The notes below the pieces were generated by a model. That model did not search any database. It saw only the letters and a program-made list of their open reading frames with translations, and was not told where the DNA came from. The position numbers and the translations under genes were made by a program. 64,000 nt of DNA from Candidatus Schekmanbacteria bacterium (GTDB taxonomy: Bacteria > CSSED10-310 > JACPHN01), in NCBI GenBank assembly GCA_016188575.1, contig JACPHN010000061.1, forward strand, positions 62,001 to 126,000, given 5' to 3'. Shown here one piece after another: positions 1 to 8,638 of this stretch (positions are counted from its first letter, which is position 1; every line of letters begins with the position of its first letter).

Positions 1-45
1 ATCCAGGACCCGCTGCTCGTCATCCACGAATAACACGCGTCTCAT
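1..45 (-). CDS. Response regulator, N-terminal fragment cut by the window edge
   Basis: Only the first 15 codons are present, reading MRRVLFVDDEQRVLD on the minus strand. A hydrophobic strand followed by an acidic DDE cluster is the standard opening of a CheY-like receiver domain. Its ATG (43-45) overlaps the TGA of the histidine kinase (42-44) in an ATGA arrangement, so the two are translationally coupled as a two-component pair. The phosphoacceptor Asp and the output domain lie outside the window, so the response type is unknown. Confidence 0.8.
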   Translation of the reverse strand, partial: MRRVLFVDDEQRVLD

Positions 46-1850
46 ATTTCCCACTCCGAGCTGTCGCGGCGCGTCGCGCCAGCGATGGGCAGGCGAATGA
101 GGAAGGTCGTTCCCTCGCCCATTCTGGTTTCAAAGGTGAGCGCTCCGCCATGTTTCTCCTTCACGATCGACCAGGCGAGCGCGAGGCCTTGCCCCGTGCC
201 GTTGCCGACCTCTTTGGTCGTAAAAAACTGGTCGAAGATGCGCTGCCGGATGCTCTCGGGAATGCCCGGGCCGGTGTCGCGGATGGAGATGACGACGTCG
301 CCGCCGTCCTGCCGCGTGCGCACCGCCAAAATCCCCTTGTTCCCGCTGTTGCCTACCACGTCGCGGATGGCGTGGGCCGCGTTGACCACGAGGTTGAGCA
401 CCACCTGGTTGATGTCGTTGACGTGACAGGTGACAGGGGGAAGGTCGCCGAAGTCGGTCTCGATCTCCGCGACGTACTTGTATTCATTGCGGGCGATCGT
501 CAGCGTGTTCTCGATGGTCCTGTTGAGGTCGACGGGTGCCATTTCGCGGCGCGCGGGGTGGGCGAATTCCTTCATCGAACGGACGATGGTGCTGACACGC
601 TCGAGGCCGTCGACACAGCGTTCGAACGCCTCTGGAACGTTCTCAAGCGTATAGTCGAGATCCGCTTCTTCCTCCGCTTCGGCGACAGCGGCGAGAGCGT
701 CGCGGAGCTCCGGGCCCGGTGCGCCTTCCGCCGCCAGCCGGCAGGCCTCCCGCATCCGTTCCACCAGCTCGAAGACGGCCGCGGCGGCATCGCGAAGAAA
801 GTGGATGCTGTCGCCCACGAACTGGATCGGCGTATTGATCTCGTGGGCCACGCCTGCGGCGAGCGCTCCCACTGCGGCAAGGCGCTGGGAGGCCGCAAAT
901 TCTACCTGCGTTCGCTTGACCTCGGTCACATCCTGAGCGACGATCACGGCGCTGGCGATGTGGTTGCCGGTGCGCAACGGGCTGATGTGGCTCGAAAACC
1001 ACAGCCTGCGGCCGTCGGGTGCCGGCGAGATCGTTTCGTAGGTTTCCGAGGCTCCCGTATCCAGAACGCGCCGCAGCATGTCCTCGTGGCGCGCATGTTC
1101 CTCCGGGATCACGTACTGCAGCCAGTACGAGCCGAGCACGTCCTCCCTGCGGTAGCTTGGCAGAACCTTGTTGATAAACTGGATGCGCCCGGCCGCGTCC
1201 ACGACCAGAATGAGCGCCGGTGCGCTGTCCATGACGGCGTCGAGCATCGTGCGCGCCGCCGCCTCCGCGGCCAGGACCCGCTGGATGCGGCTTTCGTCGC
1301 GGACGGTGGCCTGCAGGAAACACGCGCCGTCGACGTCCACCCGCGACAGCAACACACTGGCGGGGATCGGCTGACCGTCGAGGCGGCGATGGGTCCACGA
1401 GAAGAAATTGGTACCCTCCCGCATGGCGATGTCAATCATTTCTCGGGAGGCGACATCGGAGCGGCGGCCGTCCTGTTGCAGCTCCGGCGAGTATTCCCAC
1501 GGGGCGCGCGAAACGAAATCCTCCTCGTCGCGAGCGCCGAAGATCGCAATGGCCGCCCGGTTTGCCGACGTGAATCTCCAACTCGGCGGGGCGAGCGTCA
1601 TGAGCGCGTCCCGCGAGCTCTGGAACAATGCCGCGTAGCGCTTGGCGCTTTCGGCCGCCGCGTGCCTCGCGCGCTCCAGCAAGATGTTGGCGACCAGCAC
1701 CCGGCTCGCCGTCGCAAACAGCGCCGAAAGCGCCGGATCCGGGCCGCGCCTCACCTGGCTGTAAATCTCGATCAGCGCCAGCGATTCGCCGTCGGCCGCG
1801 AGAAACAAGGCCACGCCGGAACGGAGCCCACATGTCACCGCTGCCTCCAC
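42..1850 (-). CDS. Sensor histidine kinase, C-terminal part (frame-split)
   Basis: This frame encodes the C-terminal 602 residues of a hybrid-sensing histidine kinase: the end of a GAF domain, two PAS domains (about residues 70-190 and 200-315), a HisKA dimerisation helix with the phosphoacceptor His near residue 336 (GVAHEINTP), and a HATPase_c domain with N box (NLVVNAAHAI), G1 box (DTGPGI) and G2 (GTGQGLAL). It would phosphorylate the response regulator that starts inside its own stop codon. The first codons (GTG at 1848-1850) lie in the second copy of a 19-bp duplication that separates this frame from the N-terminal part. The preceding copy supplies a GGAGG-like stretch, so re-initiation is conceivable. 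Deleting one 19-bp copy restores a single 938-codon protein. Confidence 0.85.
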   Translation of the reverse strand: MEAAVTCGLRSGVALFLAADGESLALIEIYSQVRRGPDPALSALFATASRVLVANILLERARHAAAESAKRYAALFQSSRDALMTLAPPSWRFTSANRAAIAIFGARDEEDFVSRAPWEYSPELQQDGRRSDVASREMIDIAMREGTNFFSWTHRRLDGQPIPASVLLSRVDVDGACFLQATVRDESRIQRVLAAEAAARTMLDAVMDSAPALILVVDAAGRIQFINKVLPSYRREDVLGSYWLQYVIPEEHARHEDMLRRVLDTGASETYETISPAPDGRRLWFSSHISPLRTGNHIASAVIVAQDVTEVKRTQVEFAASQRLAAVGALAAGVAHEINTPIQFVGDSIHFLRDAAAAVFELVERMREACRLAAEGAPGPELRDALAAVAEAEEEADLDYTLENVPEAFERCVDGLERVSTIVRSMKEFAHPARREMAPVDLNRTIENTLTIARNEYKYVAEIETDFGDLPPVTCHVNDINQVVLNLVVNAAHAIRDVVGNSGNKGILAVRTRQDGGDVVISIRDTGPGIPESIRQRIFDQFFTTKEVGNGTGQGLALAWSIVKEKHGGALTFETRMGEGTTFLIRLPIAGATRRDSSEWEI

Positions 1851-2877
1851 ATGTCACCGCTGCCTCCTGCCGCGAATCCCGGAAGTCCACCGCCAGATCC
1901 TCGGACCACACCGTCGTCCCGTTCGCCCACGCTGTCCCGGGAAGGCTGTCCCCGGTGCACAGGTCGAGGTTCCTGGTTTCGCGTTCGAAGGCGTCGACCG
2001 CCAGACGGGGTCGGCTCCAGGTTGCAGCGCAGCGCAGCGGCGCCCCACTGTCGGCGAGCCACACCGCGCCGAAATCCCATTGGAGGCCCTCACACGTCGT
2101 CGCCATGATGGCCTTGCACACGTCGACGAGCGGCAGGCGCTCGGCCAGGGACTGCGCCACCACGCCATGTACCCGCAGTCGCGCCTCGGCCAGGCAGAGA
2201 TCCGTGATGTTCGTGAGCATCAAGAGCGCGGCGTTCTCATCCGGAAGTCGCGCCGCCTCCAGCCGAAACCAGCGCACCTCCACCGGGGAGTGGCAGGGGT
2301 AGACGCGCTGGAAGGTGTCTGTGCGGCCGGCCAGGAGGTCCTGCAGACCGTCTGTCGCCATCCTGGCACACTCCTCACATGCCATACCTACCGCCTCGAG
2401 AAAGCCGCGGCCGAGGCTCTGGACCGCGTCGCCGCCGGCGCCGCTTTCGCGTATGAAACGGCGCCACGCCTCGTTGACGTGGGTGATGCGCCCGTGCCGA
2501 TCCATGCGCACCACGATGGTGGGAGCGCGGTCAAGCTGCGCTTGAACACGCCCCGCCGCGAGGTGTATGAGATGTGCTCGCCGCGTGCGCGCAACGTAGA
2601 TTCCCGCCCACAGGGCGAGGAGCACGGAAGTGGTCGCGGCCCGCAGCCACAGCAGCGGCCGCCAGCGCTCGTCGATGGCGATGCCCAGGCCGCTCAAGGC
2701 GAGCTCCCAGGCCGCCAGCGCCGCGACGAGAATTGCGACAAGGCCGAGAAGCAGGGGTAACCACCACAGCCGGGCCTCAAGGCCCAAGGCTGCTCGTCTG
2801 GATTCCGCATCTGGCTTGGCGGGCATCACCAGTTCGGCCTCCCCTGCCCACGCACGCGTACTTTCAGCTATTGCCAC
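1432..2877 (-). CDS. Sensor histidine kinase, N-terminal part (frame-split, out-of-frame tail)
   Basis: The N-terminal 350 or so residues hold two hydrophobic segments (about residues 38-63 and 75-95), a PAS domain (from about residue 108) and most of a GAF domain ending near DFRDSRQEAAVTCG. They form the membrane sensor part of the kinase continued at 42-1850. After the 19-bp duplication at 1829-1866 the frame changes and the remaining 130 residues are Arg/Gly-rich nonsense lying over the real kinase frame. The listed start is GTG at 2877; an ATG at 2826 preceded by GGGGAGG is an alternative. The gene is either a recent frameshift mutant, a reversible switch, or an assembly artefact. Confidence 0.7.
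   Translation of the reverse strand: MAIAESTRAWAGEAELVMPAKPDAESRRAALGLEARLWWLPLLLGLVAILVAALAAWELALSGLGIAIDERWRPLLWLRAATTSVLLALWAGIYVARTRRAHLIHLAAGRVQAQLDRAPTIVVRMDRHGRITHVNEAWRRFIRESGAGGDAVQSLGRGFLEAVGMACEECARMATDGLQDLLAGRTDTFQRVYPCHSPVEVRWFRLEAARLPDENAALLMLTNITDLCLAEARLRVHGVVAQSLAERLPLVDVCKAIMATTCEGLQWDFGAVWLADSGAPLRCAATWSRPRLAVDAFERETRNLDLCTGDSLPGTAWANGTTVWSEDLAVDFRDSRQEAAVTCGGSGDMWAPFRRGLVSRGRRRIAGADRDLQPGEARPGSGAFGAVCDGEPGAGRQHLAGAREARGGRKRQALRGIVPELAGRAHDARPAELEIHVGKPGGHCDLRRSRRGGFRFARPVGILAGAATGRPPLRCRLPRND
1829..1866. repeat. 19-bp perfect tandem duplication inside the histidine kinase gene
   Basis: Two identical adjacent 19-bp copies occupy 1829-1847 and 1848-1866. Nineteen is not a multiple of three, so the duplication shifts the frame in the GAF domain. 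The total span from start to stop (2,836 bp) minus 19 bp is exactly 939 codons, and the amino-acid sequence joins cleanly (QEAAVTCG then LRSGVALF) when one copy is removed. Confidence 0.95.
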
Positions 2878-3020
2878 CAGCCGCGCAAAGTCAAGCAGGA
2901 TTTACCCACAGTGGGGCGACGTGGCGAGCCGAGCTGCGCGGTCCGCATTGCCAGCAACCAGCGTAGCCCCAGCGGCGATCCGCGTCCGGCGCCCACACGC
3001 GTGTCCGGTCGCTCCGTGGA

Positions 3021-3989
3021 TCACCGCGCTCCGGTCAGCAGGCCGCGCTCCGCGAGCGCTCGCAGGTGCACCTGTGCCGCGGTCCACTGCCCGGTCAACC
3101 ACGGGTTGTATCGCCCCGGAATGCCGACCTTCTCGAGCAGCGCAAAGCCGCTTGCAGGTCGCCGCTCCCAGCGGCCGTCTGCCTGGCGCGCAAGCGTGAC
3201 GTTGCCCCTCCACGCCTGTACGCCGGGAGCTACGCGGCCATCGGGAAACGCCGTCCGCAGGCGCTCGCACGCCTCGGCGACCGCCGCGCTCGGCAACGGC
3301 GCCGCGCCCTGATCCGCCCACGCCACCAGGAAGCGCAGACCGCGCAGCACGTCGTAATCGTAAAAGCGCGGGAAACGGAGCGCCAGCCAGCCCTCGTCGA
3401 TCACTGCCCCCGTGCGCGCGGAGCGGCACAATCGCCGCGTGCTCAAGTAGTCCGCGCCGCGCCGCAGGAAGGCGCTTTCTTGCTCCGTGAGCGGCCGGGG
3501 CGCGTGCCACAGCATCGCCTCCAGAGGGGGTAGCGTGGACACGACGGAGCTGTGGGGCTCCGGGCGCACATAGGCGGCCTCGTCGCAGCTCAAGCCGCCG
3601 TCCGGAAGCTGGTAGCGCACAAACCAGGCGCGCGCCCAGGGGAGCTCAGCGTCGACATCGCACCCGTAGGCGGCCACCATCTGGTAGACGGTTCCGAGAG
3701 CGCAATGACAGACGATCTGCATCCGTGGATCGTAGCCCGCCGGCACGTCCTCGATCCGGAAGGGAAAGACGTGCGCGTAGTGTCGATTCACCGCTGCGAT
3801 GAGCGCTGCGATGATCTGTTCGGGAGCGTCGCGGATGCGCCCGAGCTCGAGCAACGCGGTGAGGTGCCACCAGGGACTATCCCATTTCGGCCAGTAAGGA
3901 TCCACTTCGATGCTCGCGTGGGCGGCGCGCGACGAAAGATAGCGGACGCTATCGCGGATATCCGTTTCGACGTCAGCGCTGGCAGCCAT
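3021..3989 (-). CDS. Prenyltransferase/squalene-oxidase-repeat-like protein (alpha/alpha toroid)
   Basis: About 322 residues from the ATG at 3989. The sequence is rich in Trp and aromatic-Gly turns such as YQLPDGGLSCDE, PYWPKWDSPWWHL and RYNPWLTGQW, resembling the alpha/alpha-toroid repeats of terpene cyclases and related prenyltransferase-fold proteins. No DDTA/DxDD cyclase motif is visible, so it is more likely a non-cyclase member that scans or binds a substrate than an active terpene synthase. A longer reading from 4082 adds about 31 low-complexity residues and would crowd the divergent sulfotransferase gene; the ATG at 3989 is preferred. The 180 bp between the two divergent starts must hold both promoters. 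Function unknown. Confidence 0.6.
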   Translation of the reverse strand: MAASADVETDIRDSVRYLSSRAAHASIEVDPYWPKWDSPWWHLTALLELGRIRDAPEQIIAALIAAVNRHYAHVFPFRIEDVPAGYDPRMQIVCHCALGTVYQMVAAYGCDVDAELPWARAWFVRYQLPDGGLSCDEAAYVRPEPHSSVVSTLPPLEAMLWHAPRPLTEQESAFLRRGADYLSTRRLCRSARTGAVIDEGWLALRFPRFYDYDVLRGLRFLVAWADQGAAPLPSAAVAEACERLRTAFPDGRVAPGVQAWRGNVTLARQADGRWERRPASGFALLEKVGIPGRYNPWLTGQWTAAQVHLRALAERGLLTGAR

Positions 3990-4167
3990 GTCGGAGGTGA
4001 ACCTCACTGCGGCGTTCTCGCGGCCCGGCAGCCGGCGGGATTTCGACTCCTGCGTGTCGTCGAGCTCCGGTTGCCGCTCCAAAGCCTACGGTCGACCGCG
4101 ACGGATGACAAGCCTCGAGCGTGGAGCTAGGGTGACTGCAGCGGTCTTGTGGCGCGCGGAGCAGGCG

Positions 4168-5289
4168 ATGGCCGAGAAGAAAAAGACGATAGCGGAGAGC
4201 CCGTTGGCAGGTTCCACGGTAGGCAATCTGGTGCGGCTCGCCCTCGAAGCCGGCCCCGTCGAGATGCCGTATCTCGGCCGCGCCGGATACGTGGCGGCAA
4301 TGACGCTGCTGTGGAGCCCGTTTCGCCTGGCACAGCGGCTCTTCTTCGACCGCCGGGTGCGCCGCACAGAGCTGCCCCGCGATCCGGTCTTCATCCTGGG
4401 CCACTTCCGCAGCGGCACGACGCACCTGCAAAACCTGCTCGCCCAGGATCGACAGTGGGGATACGTCTCCACCACGCAGGCCGTGGTCCCCGGCATGTTC
4501 CTTCTCGGACCGTGGGTGCGCGCGCTTCTCGGGTTCTTCTTGCCGAAACAACGCCCCATGGACAACATGGCGATGGCGCCGGAGCTGCCCGAGGAACCCG
4601 AGCACGCCATCGGCAACCTGTCCCGCCACTGCTTCTACCACGGGTTCTGCTTCCCGCGCCGCATGCGCGACTATTTCGAGCGCGCCGTCCTGTTCTCGGG
4701 GGCGGACGAGGCCGCGGTCGCAGAGTGGCGCCGGACCTACCGCTGGGTGCTCAAGGCCGCAACGTACGCCAGCTCAGGTCGGCCGCTCCTGGTCAAGAAC
4801 CCCCCCGACACCGCGCGCATCCCCCATCTGCTCGCAGAGTTCCCGCGGGCGAAGTTCATCTTCCTGTATCGCAATCCCTACGTGCTGTACCCGTCCATTC
4901 TGAATTTTTACACGTCGATCTTGAACGACTGGGCACTACAGGAGCACTCGGCCGAGGAGCTCCGCGAGAATATCTTCACCTTTTTCGCGGCGATGCACGC
5001 GCGCTACGACGAGGATCGCGAGCGCATCGCGCCAGGGAACCTCGTGGAGGTGAAATTCGAGGATGTGGAATCGCGGCCTCTGGATGAGCTGCGGCGCATC
5101 TACGAAGAGCTTCGCCTCGACGGGTTTGCCGCCGCGGCGCCGGCCTTCCGCGACTATCTGGCCGCGCAGACCACCTACCGGAAGAATCGCTACGCGCTCG
5201 ACGAGCCGACCGCCGCGGAAATCGCTCGGCGGTGGTCCCGGGAAGTGGAACGGGGAGCCTACGCGCCGCCGGATGGGTTGGTGAGCTGA
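4168..5289 (+). CDS. Sulfotransferase family protein
   Basis: A 373-residue protein with the P-loop-like 5'-phosphosulfate-binding motif GHFRSGTTHLQNLL near residues 78-91 and a 3'-phosphate-binding segment KFIFLYRNPYVLYPS, the two signatures of PAPS-dependent sulfotransferases. It should transfer sulfate from PAPS to an unidentified small molecule or glycan hydroxyl. The usual Lys of the PSB loop is Arg (FRSGTT), which is common in this bacterial group. The ATG at 4168 has GGAG about 7 bases upstream; the frame is open back to 3988 but that stretch is Ser/Arg-rich and poorly protein-like. A sulfatase gene lies 1.6 kb downstream, but nothing else links the two. Confidence 0.8.
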   Translation: MAEKKKTIAESPLAGSTVGNLVRLALEAGPVEMPYLGRAGYVAAMTLLWSPFRLAQRLFFDRRVRRTELPRDPVFILGHFRSGTTHLQNLLAQDRQWGYVSTTQAVVPGMFLLGPWVRALLGFFLPKQRPMDNMAMAPELPEEPEHAIGNLSRHCFYHGFCFPRRMRDYFERAVLFSGADEAAVAEWRRTYRWVLKAATYASSGRPLLVKNPPDTARIPHLLAEFPRAKFIFLYRNPYVLYPSILNFYTSILNDWALQEHSAEELRENIFTFFAAMHARYDEDRERIAPGNLVEVKFEDVESRPLDELRRIYEELRLDGFAAAAPAFRDYLAAQTTYRKNRYALDEPTAAEIARRWSREVERGAYAPPDGLVS

Positions 5290-5347
5290 CGCCGTTCCTC
5301 CTCCCGCCTCGCCGCTCCCCGGCCACTTGCCATTACGGAGGATTTCC

Positions 5348-6829
5348 ATGAGCCAGAGCAACGCGCACAACGAATACCTCGATCAAGTGATCGAGCAACA
5401 ACAGAAGATCGACATGGAGCTGCGACCGAAAAAAGTAGCGCAGCGACAGATGGCGGCCACCGCCTCCACGACCGAGATGGGTGCCGCGCCCGGCCGGCCG
5501 CGCCACGGGCAGGAGGCGATCGGCGTCGCGCCCGGACACGGCGTCGATTACCGCATCACCGGGTTTTGGCGTTGGCGCACAGTAGTAGTGCCGCCGAACG
5601 CGTACGTCGTGCACACGCGGCGCGGCAAGGAAAAGCCGCTGCACCTCGGGATCGGCATGTCCTTCCCCTACAACCCCTTCACCGACGCCTTCCTGGTGAT
5701 TCCCGCGGCGATGCAGACCATCATCATCAACGCCAACTGCATCTGCGCCGAGCGGCAGGGCGTGCTCGTGCAAGCCTACGTCCAGTGGATTGTCCATGAC
5801 CTCGAAACCGCTTACCGGCGTCTCGATTTTTCCGATCCTGAAGACCCGATGCGGGTCGTCAATGTCCAGCTTCGCGAGCAGGCCGAGGCCGCGATCAAAG
5901 ACAAGGTCGCGACGATGGGCATCGACGAGGTGCTCAGCGACAAGCAGCCGATCATCGAGGAGTTGACACTGCGGCTGCGCAGCGTCGCCGAGGGCAACCG
6001 CGATGTCCCGGACGGCCGGCCTTCCGGGCTTGGCCTGAAAATCGTGACCGTCCAGATCAAGGAGGCGGTGGTGAGCTCGACGACGCTCTGGGAGAACCTT
6101 CAGAAGCCGTTTCGCGTCCAGCGCGAGCAAGTCGCCCGGCTCGCCGAGCTGGAGAAGGAGCGCCTGATCGGTGCCCGGCAGCTTCAGGATCGACGCGACC
6201 GCGAACAGGCGGAGCTGCAGACGGCCGCGGTGATCGAGCAGCTTCGCGCCGAGCAGGAGCGCGAACGCTGGAGCCGCGAAACGCAGGAAAAGCAGCGGCG
6301 GCAAAAGCTCGAGCAGGAAGCGCTGCGGGTGGCCGAGCGTGAGCGCGCCGATACTGCGATCGCGCAGCGCGAGCAGGAGCTCCGCCAGGCGCTGGAGGCG
6401 CTGGCGCTCGAGCGGCGGCGCATTGATGGCGAGCTGAGCGCGGCCGAGCTTCGCCGCGCCGGCCAGGCTTCCGGACAGGAGCTGCAGCGGCAGGCGCGCC
6501 AGGGCGAGCTAGACCTGGATGACATGGCCGCCGCCGCAGAGCTCGAGCGGGAGCGCCGCCGCGTCGAGGCATTCCGCCTCCGCCGGGCCGTCGAAAACGA
6601 CCTGTCGGCCGCGCACCTGCACGAGCTGCTGCTACAACACCTGCCTGAAATCGCCAGCGCCCTGCCCGCTCCCCGCGAGCTGCGCGCGCTCTCGATCACC
6701 GGTGATGAGAGCGCCGCGGCGCTTCGCCCGCTCCTCGGGCTCTTCGCCGGCATCGCGGAGCTCCTTGAAGGTAACGGTCGGGGCCGGGCTCCGGCTGCCG
6801 CAAACGAAACGGGTGCGAGCGGCGACTGA
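5348..6829 (+). CDS. SPFH/Band 7 domain protein with long coiled coil
   Basis: A 493-residue protein. Residues 75-260 match an SPFH (stomatin/prohibitin/flotillin) domain, with VVVPPNAYVVHTRRGK followed by PLHLGIGMSFPYNPF and an AEAAIKDKVATMGIDEVL helix. Residues 265-420 are a highly charged Gln/Glu/Arg coiled coil like that of flotillins, ending in an Ala/Pro-rich tail. No transmembrane segment is visible, so membrane attachment, if any, must be peripheral. The start is set by GGAGG (5337-5341) six bases before the ATG. It stands alone between the sulfotransferase and the convergent sulfatase. A scaffold role is inferred from the family. Confidence 0.8.
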   Translation: MSQSNAHNEYLDQVIEQQQKIDMELRPKKVAQRQMAATASTTEMGAAPGRPRHGQEAIGVAPGHGVDYRITGFWRWRTVVVPPNAYVVHTRRGKEKPLHLGIGMSFPYNPFTDAFLVIPAAMQTIIINANCICAERQGVLVQAYVQWIVHDLETAYRRLDFSDPEDPMRVVNVQLREQAEAAIKDKVATMGIDEVLSDKQPIIEELTLRLRSVAEGNRDVPDGRPSGLGLKIVTVQIKEAVVSSTTLWENLQKPFRVQREQVARLAELEKERLIGARQLQDRRDREQAELQTAAVIEQLRAEQERERWSRETQEKQRRQKLEQEALRVAERERADTAIAQREQELRQALEALALERRRIDGELSAAELRRAGQASGQELQRQARQGELDLDDMAAAAELERERRRVEAFRLRRAVENDLSAAHLHELLLQHLPEIASALPAPRELRALSITGDESAAALRPLLGLFAGIAELLEGNGRGRAPAAANETGASGD

Positions 6830-6857
6830 CCGCGCCGCACCCGCTTCCCCCGCGCGC

Positions 6858-8483
6858 CTACTGACACGTCTCTCCCGCGCACCGGGTGAGCTCCTGCATG
6901 CGGCTTTGCATGAGCTCCACCCGCCCTGCGTTCGCCAACCAGCCGGCCGGGGTGCTCAGCAAATTGTTGAGCTGATAGGGATCCTTGCGCAGGTCATAAA
7001 GCTCATACTCCGTCCGCCAATCTTGGGCGAGGTCGTTCTTCCACTCGATGTAGGTGAAACCCTCGGACCGCAACGCCTGATAACCGGGGATATCGGTGGC
7101 AATGACGAGATACCAGAGCGCGTCAGGAATCTCGTTGCCGATGCCGTTGAGCGCTCCCGATACCTTGTACTCGATCAGGAAGTCGTGTCGCCAGGGTCGC
7201 GTCACCGGGCGGCGATGCAGGATGGGCAGCAGCGACCTGCCGTCCATGTCGTTCGGGATCGGGAGGCCGGCCATGTCGAGAAAGGTCGGTGCCAGGTCGA
7301 TGTTCAACGCCATGCGCTCCGCGGTCGATGCGGGCGCGATCCCGGGTCCGGCAATCACCATCGGCACGCGGATCGACTCCTCGTAGGGCGCCATCTTGTG
7401 CAGGAGGCGGTGGGCGCCGAGATTGTAGCCGTTGTCCGAAGAGAAGACGAGGTACGTGTTGTCGAGCTCACCGGCGCGATCCAACGCCGCGATGACCCCC
7501 GCGACCATCTCGTCCACCGCGTATAGCGAGCCCATGCGATTCACGAAGTCCACCTCGTTCCAGCCCATGCGCCGGGCGCGGTTGTCGCCGGAAAGCTGTA
7601 ACCAGTAAGGCTTGTCGCTGAGGTCGGGCTCAATGTAGTTGGGCGACTTCGGGAGCTTGCCCTCCCACTGCTTTGCCAGCTCCTTGTGGCGGCGCGCGGG
7701 TGGAATCGGCAGGTGCGGCGCGGTCGGTGCGAGCACGAGGAAGAACGGCTGGTCGTCGTCGCGCTTTTCGGCGCGCCCGATGAACGACTTGGCGTGACGG
7801 GCGACCACATCCGTGAAATAGTCGGTGGAGCGAACCCCGTACGTCACGAGCTTGCCTGGCATCCCGTCGTCGCTTTCGTGCAGCGTATAACCGTATCCCA
7901 TGTAGAGCTTGAGGCGATCGGAGACGCCGCCGTACCACTCGGACCAGCCCGCTGGGATGTGGTAGGGATCGCTCTCGATACCGTTGAGGTACTTGCCGAT
8001 GAGCGCGGTGCGGTAGCCTTCGTCGTTGAGGTAGCGGGCGATCGTGCGGTCCTCGTTGTTCAGCGGCTGGCCCTGTTCGTCGGTTATCGGGTTGCCTTCG
8101 CGGTCGAGCGGGTTGACGAAGGCTCCCCAGCCGCCATACTCGCCGCCGTTGGTGTATACACCATTATTGTGGGCGTATTTTCCGGTGAGCAGCGCGGCGC
8201 GCGAGGGACAGCAAATCGGATCTGCAACGAAGGCGTTGGCGAAGGTCATGCCGCGGTCGGCGAGCAGCCTCCGGGTTTCCGGCATCGCCTCCCAGTACGG
8301 CGAAGTGCGCTCGTCGAGGTCGTCGACGAGGATGAAGACGATGTGGGGGCGCTGATCTGGGCGCGGAGCCGCGGCGGCCGAGGCTTGCGGGCCGCCGAGC
8401 GCCAGGGCGGCGGCGCCGGCCGCCAGAACGGTCAGCAGCGCGCGGAACCGGGAGGTGGCTGTTGGTTTCTGAAGCGAGCTCAT
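6858..8483 (-). CDS. Exported sulfatase (arylsulfatase family)
   Basis: A 541-residue alkaline-phosphatase-superfamily sulfatase. A signal peptide (about residues 1-37, ending ASAAAA) directs it to the periplasm. The metal-binding strand HIVFILVDDLDE and the formylglycine motif CCPSRAALLTG (Cys near residue 91) are intact, as are GKYLNG, the SSDNGYNLGAH metal ligands and a C-terminal GRSLLP segment. It hydrolyses sulfate esters; the substrate is not predictable. Formylglycine formation needs FGE or an anSME; neither gene is in the window (the radical-SAM gene at 10.1 kb is of the glycyl-radical activase type). The ATG at 8483 has GGAG upstream; the open frame extends to 8807 without support. 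Confidence 0.88.
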   Translation of the reverse strand: MSSLQKPTATSRFRALLTVLAAGAAALALGGPQASAAAAPRPDQRPHIVFILVDDLDERTSPYWEAMPETRRLLADRGMTFANAFVADPICCPSRAALLTGKYAHNNGVYTNGGEYGGWGAFVNPLDREGNPITDEQGQPLNNEDRTIARYLNDEGYRTALIGKYLNGIESDPYHIPAGWSEWYGGVSDRLKLYMGYGYTLHESDDGMPGKLVTYGVRSTDYFTDVVARHAKSFIGRAEKRDDDQPFFLVLAPTAPHLPIPPARRHKELAKQWEGKLPKSPNYIEPDLSDKPYWLQLSGDNRARRMGWNEVDFVNRMGSLYAVDEMVAGVIAALDRAGELDNTYLVFSSDNGYNLGAHRLLHKMAPYEESIRVPMVIAGPGIAPASTAERMALNIDLAPTFLDMAGLPIPNDMDGRSLLPILHRRPVTRPWRHDFLIEYKVSGALNGIGNEIPDALWYLVIATDIPGYQALRSEGFTYIEWKNDLAQDWRTEYELYDLRKDPYQLNNLLSTPAGWLANAGRVELMQSRMQELTRCAGETCQ

Positions 8484-8638
8484 GGGTGTCTCCGGAGTTT
8501 TTGGGTTGAAGGATCGACGGACCCTCACCGAAGAGCAAGGAGCGTGCCACGGCAGCCGCGGCGGGCCGTGGCGTGCTGGAGCGATGGGGTGGGGGAGCGC
8601 CCGGCGGCGGGCGCGCCACGTGGTGGCGCGAGGCGTCA

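Noticed and set aside
150-2108. 652-residue open frame on the plus strand
   Set aside because: It is the antisense of the histidine kinase gene; its composition is Arg/His/Asp-rich and it has no domain. High GC keeps such shadows open.
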